Shown here piece by piece: positions 61,674 to 64,000 of a stretch of DNA of 64,000 bases; the stretch's first letter is position 1, and each line of letters begins with the position of its first letter. Source of the DNA: Streptomyces sp. 1331.2 (GTDB taxonomy: Bacteria > Actinomycetota > Actinomycetes > Streptomycetales > Streptomycetaceae); the NCBI RefSeq assembly GCF_900199205.1, contig NZ_OBMJ01000001.1, positions 4,591,001-4,655,000 of the forward strand, written 5' to 3'. The position numbers and the translations under genes were made by a program. The notes beneath the pieces are model-generated. The model did not search any database. It was not told where the DNA came from and saw nothing but the letters and a program-made list of their open reading frames with translations.

Positions 61674-62465
61674 TTACCCGAGGCGCAGTGTCACCCGTTC
61701 GGATTCGATCCGCTTCTCCCACTGCGCGGCGTCCAGCCCCTGCGAGTTGCGGCACAGCACCACCGAGGCGCCGGCCGCCAGCGGCGCCAGCAGACCGGCC
61801 TCCAGGCCCGTCCAGTCGTCGAAGGAGAGGGTGGACAGCACCCGGTCGCCGGGCTTCAGCCCGAGGCGGGCCGCCCCCTCCCGGGCCAGTGCGACGGTCT
61901 GTTCGCCCGTCAGCTTCAGCGGCAGCCCGTCCACCGAGGTCTCCAGCGCCTGCCCGTCCGGGGCGACGGGGGAGTACGGCGCGAAGCGGTCGCCCTGGCC
62001 GGGCACCTCGGCGGCGTAGTCGAGGAAGCCGTCCGGGCGCTGCGGGAAGCGGCCGCCGAGCGGGCGCAGGGCGAGCGCGACCCGCTCGCCGTCGCAGGCC
62101 TGCGCGGCCTCCAGGCCGTCCGGGCCGCTGACCACCAGGTCGGCGTCGGCAGGGTCTCCGGCCGGCACCGCCGTCACCCCGACCGACCAGCAGGCGAGCA
62201 GCCAGACGGCGCTCTGCCAGTGGGCGGGCAGCAGCAGGGCCGCCCGGTCGTCCGGGCCGGCGTTCAGCTCGTCCTGCAGGAGGTTGGCGGTCTTGGCCAC
62301 CCAGTTGTCGAAGGTCCGGGCGGACAGCTCCACCCGTTCGCCGGTGGCGTCGTCGTAGAAGGTGACCAGCGGGGCCGCGGGATCGACCGAAGGGGTGCCG
62401 CCGCGCAGGAATGCGTGCAGCAGCTCGACGGGGGTGCGGGCATCGGCAGCGAAAGGCGCAGTCAT
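61674..62465 (-). CDS. TIGR03089-like (AMP-ligase-related) protein
   Basis: 263 residues from ATG 62465; upstream frame discarded. It resembles the N-terminal part of an acyl-adenylate synthetase (LVTFYDDATGERVELSARTFDNWVAKTANLLQDEL, ALLLPAHWQSAVWLLACWSVGVTAVPA, LKPGDRVLSTLSFDDWTGLEAGLLAPLAAGASVVLCRN) but stops before the AMP-binding C-domain, which is usual for actinobacterial TIGR03089 proteins. Enzyme activity doubtful; role unknown. Operon with LCP 3 is likely. Confidence 0.85.
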   Translation of the reverse strand: MTAPFAADARTPVELLHAFLRGGTPSVDPAAPLVTFYDDATGERVELSARTFDNWVAKTANLLQDELNAGPDDRAALLLPAHWQSAVWLLACWSVGVTAVPAGDPADADLVVSGPDGLEAAQACDGERVALALRPLGGRFPQRPDGFLDYAAEVPGQGDRFAPYSPVAPDGQALETSVDGLPLKLTGEQTVALAREGAARLGLKPGDRVLSTLSFDDWTGLEAGLLAPLAAGASVVLCRNSQGLDAAQWEKRIESERVTLRLG

Positions 62466-62580
62466 GGTGCGCCCCAGCCTACGGCCTTCGAGTGGGAGGC
62501 CGGGAGGGGTGGCCGGAGGCACGCGCGAGTGGCGCAGACCGACGTGGCGGCATCAGTGATTTGTCGTCAATATCCGTTTT

Positions 62581-63723
62581 ATGCGTATCTCACTTCTTGC
62601 CGGCGCGGCCACGAGCTGCGTCGCCGTCCTGTTGTTCCCGTCGACCGCCGTCTCCGCCGTCGCCACCCCGGTGCCGGTCGAACGGACCTCCGCCGGTGGC
62701 GGCACCGTCACGAGCCTGTCGCTGACCACCGCCGAACACCGCGTCACACAACGCGCCACCGCGCCCTTCTCGCTCATCGGGGTGAGCTGGGACGACCCCC
62801 GGCAGTCCCTCGACGGCGCCTCGGTCCGGGTCCGCACCCACCGCGTCTCCACCGGCGCCTGGACCGAGTGGCGAGGGCTCGCCGTCGAGGGCGAGGACGC
62901 CCCCGACGAGCGGGACGGCCGGGCCGGCATCCGCGGCTCCACGGCGCCGCTGTGGACCGGCCCCAGCGACGGCGTGGCCATCGAGGTCACCCCCGGGCCG
63001 CGCGGGCTGCCCTCCGGGCTGCGTGCCGAACTGGTCGACCCGGGCAAGGGCGCCCCGCAGTCCGCCCCGCGCACCCTCCCGGGCGAGGCCGCGACCGGCC
63101 GGGCGCCGCAGGACCACGAGGCCCCGCGCCCGGGCATCGTCACCCGGGCGGGCTGGGGTGCCGACGAATCGCTGCGCGACCCGGGCTTCGTCTACACCGG
63201 GACGGTCAAGGCGGTGTTCGTCCACCACACCGACACCGCCACCGACTACGCCTGCAGTGACGCGCCGCAGATGATCCGCGCGATCTACCAGTACCACGTC
63301 CAGAGCAACGGCTGGCGGGACATCGGCTACAACTTCCTGGTCGACCGCTGCGGCACCATCTACGAGGGCCGGGCCGGCGGTGTCGCGCAGCCCGTCCTCG
63401 GCGCGCACACCCTCGGCTTCAACACCGACTCGACCGGCGTCGCCGCGCTCGGCACCTTCACCACGAACGGCCCGCCGCAGGAGCTGGTGGACGGTGTCAG
63501 CAAGATCGCGGCCTGGAAGCTCGGCCTGACCGGCCAGGACGCGGGCGGCCGGACCGACCTGACCTCCGGCTCCTCGCAGAGCCGCTACCCCAAGGGCACC
63601 GTCGTCTCCTTCGACACCATCTCCGGCCACCGGGACGCCTTCGCCACCGAGTGCCCCGGCGACGGCCTCTACGCCCGGCTCGGCGACATCCGCTCCTGGG
63701 CCTCCCACCTCCAGGGCCGCTGA
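62581..63723 (+). CDS. Secreted PGRP-type N-acetylmuramoyl-L-alanine amidase
   Basis: 380 residues. Signal peptide (about 1-26), a linker domain, then the amidase_2/PGRP domain from about 180: PGIVTRAGWGADESLRDPGF, VFVHHTDTATDYACSD (zinc His), YNFLVDRCGTIYEGRAGGVAQPVLGAHTLGFNTDSTGVA, and ISGHRDAFATECPGDGLYARL (zinc His and Cys). It cuts the bond between MurNAc and L-Ala in peptidoglycan, outside the membrane. Near LCP genes. Confidence 0.93.
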   Translation: MRISLLAGAATSCVAVLLFPSTAVSAVATPVPVERTSAGGGTVTSLSLTTAEHRVTQRATAPFSLIGVSWDDPRQSLDGASVRVRTHRVSTGAWTEWRGLAVEGEDAPDERDGRAGIRGSTAPLWTGPSDGVAIEVTPGPRGLPSGLRAELVDPGKGAPQSAPRTLPGEAATGRAPQDHEAPRPGIVTRAGWGADESLRDPGFVYTGTVKAVFVHHTDTATDYACSDAPQMIRAIYQYHVQSNGWRDIGYNFLVDRCGTIYEGRAGGVAQPVLGAHTLGFNTDSTGVAALGTFTTNGPPQELVDGVSKIAAWKLGLTGQDAGGRTDLTSGSSQSRYPKGTVVSFDTISGHRDAFATECPGDGLYARLGDIRSWASHLQGR

Positions 63724-63731
63724 GCCCCGTC

Positions 63732-63775
63732 GGCACCCCCGGGGCCGGACCGTCCGGTCCGGCCCCGGGGGTGCC
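63732..63775 (+). terminator. Terminator after the amidase gene
   Basis: A perfect 20-bp stem (63732-63751 with 63756-63775) and a 4-nt loop; among the strongest in the window. Confidence 0.9.
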
Positions 63776-63876
63776 CTCGTTTCCCGCCCCGTCCCCGGAG
63801 GGCAGCTCCGGCAGCCGCGTATCGTTCCTATCCCCGGGCGGCACGGGCCGCCCGGCAGGCACAGGAGGCGACAGCG

Positions 63877-64000
63877 GTGACGGGCGGCGAGTCGGTACGG
63901 CGCTGGCGGCCGGGCTTCCCGCTGGACACCGCCCGGACCCTGCTGCCGCTGCGCCGCGGTCCCGCCGACCCGGCGTACCGCACCACCGGTGACGGCGCGG
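63877..64000 (+). CDS. DNA-3-methyladenine glycosylase 2-like protein, 3'-truncated by window edge
   Basis: 41 residues visible from GTG 63877, AGGAGG 8 nt upstream. RRWRPGFPLDTARTLLPLRRGPADPAYRTTGDGA matches the N-terminus I recall of AlkA-like glycosylases in streptomycetes (base excision repair of alkylated DNA). The catalytic part is outside the window. Confidence 0.65.
   Translation, partial: MTGGESVRRWRPGFPLDTARTLLPLRRGPADPAYRTTGDGA

Overview
The window is very GC-rich, its codons mostly end in G or C, and it has the gene content of a streptomycete-type actinomycete (Streptomyces or Kitasatospora). Pointers are the XRE/DUF397 pairs, actinobacterial hut genes, purK-purE next to a GtrA protein and a two-component system, three LytR-CpsA-Psr (LCP) proteins and a TIGR03089-type protein. 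No rRNA, tRNA or CRISPR array was recognised.

Layout. 1-2487: the end of a PP2C-type phosphatase overlapping a membrane-anchored kinase-like protein. 2516-3714: a cyclic-nucleotide-binding Crp/Fnr regulator translationally coupled to a Pycsar-type membrane effector. 3893-5815: a TetR regulator divergent from a macrolide-type glycosyltransferase, around a 13-bp inverted-repeat operator. 5921-15708: histidine utilisation: hutH, an RpiR/SIS regulator, then hutU, an M20 amidohydrolase, hutF and hutI. 15709-18451: a small accessory block bracketed by a second, degenerate copy of the hutI 3' end.

18655-28125 is accessory and mosaic. It holds an IS701-family element, DUF397/XRE regulators, a HATPase, a NUDIX protein, an XRE regulator with a PLD-like domain, a possible RiPP locus (49-codon Gly/Asp-rich peptide coupled to a PIMT-like methyltransferase), a truncated pentapeptide-repeat gene and a phosphotransferase. 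28380-37297 is conserved core: a POT peptide transporter, a two-component system, a SnoaL-like protein, GtrA, purK-purE, an M19 dipeptidase and a CoA-binding protein. 37342-45247 carries a small membrane protein, UDP-glucose dehydrogenase, acyl-CoA dehydrogenase, SDR, GNAT, a methyltransferase, a MerR/old-yellow-enzyme pair and cyclophilin. An IS4-family element with a frameshifted transposase lies at 45363-46800. 46855-64000 has arylamine N-acetyltransferase, a cell-envelope group (three LCP proteins, a GT2 glycosyltransferase, a PGRP-type amidase), a serine-acetyltransferase-like protein, an SsuE-like FMN reductase, a MacB/FtsX-type ABC exporter and the start of an AlkA-like DNA glycosylase.

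How the genes work together. HutH, HutU, HutI and HutF would convert histidine to N-formylglutamate. The M20 enzyme inside the same overlapping transcription unit is the obvious candidate for the last step, because no HutG is present. PurK and PurE are successive purine steps in one overlapping operon. The LCP, amidase and GT2 genes point to attachment and remodelling of wall polymers. The most unusual parts are the Pycsar effector paired with a cNMP-binding regulator and no cyclase (2516-3714), the peptide-methyltransferase pair (25491-26824), and the two duplicated gene fragments that bracket accessory blocks.
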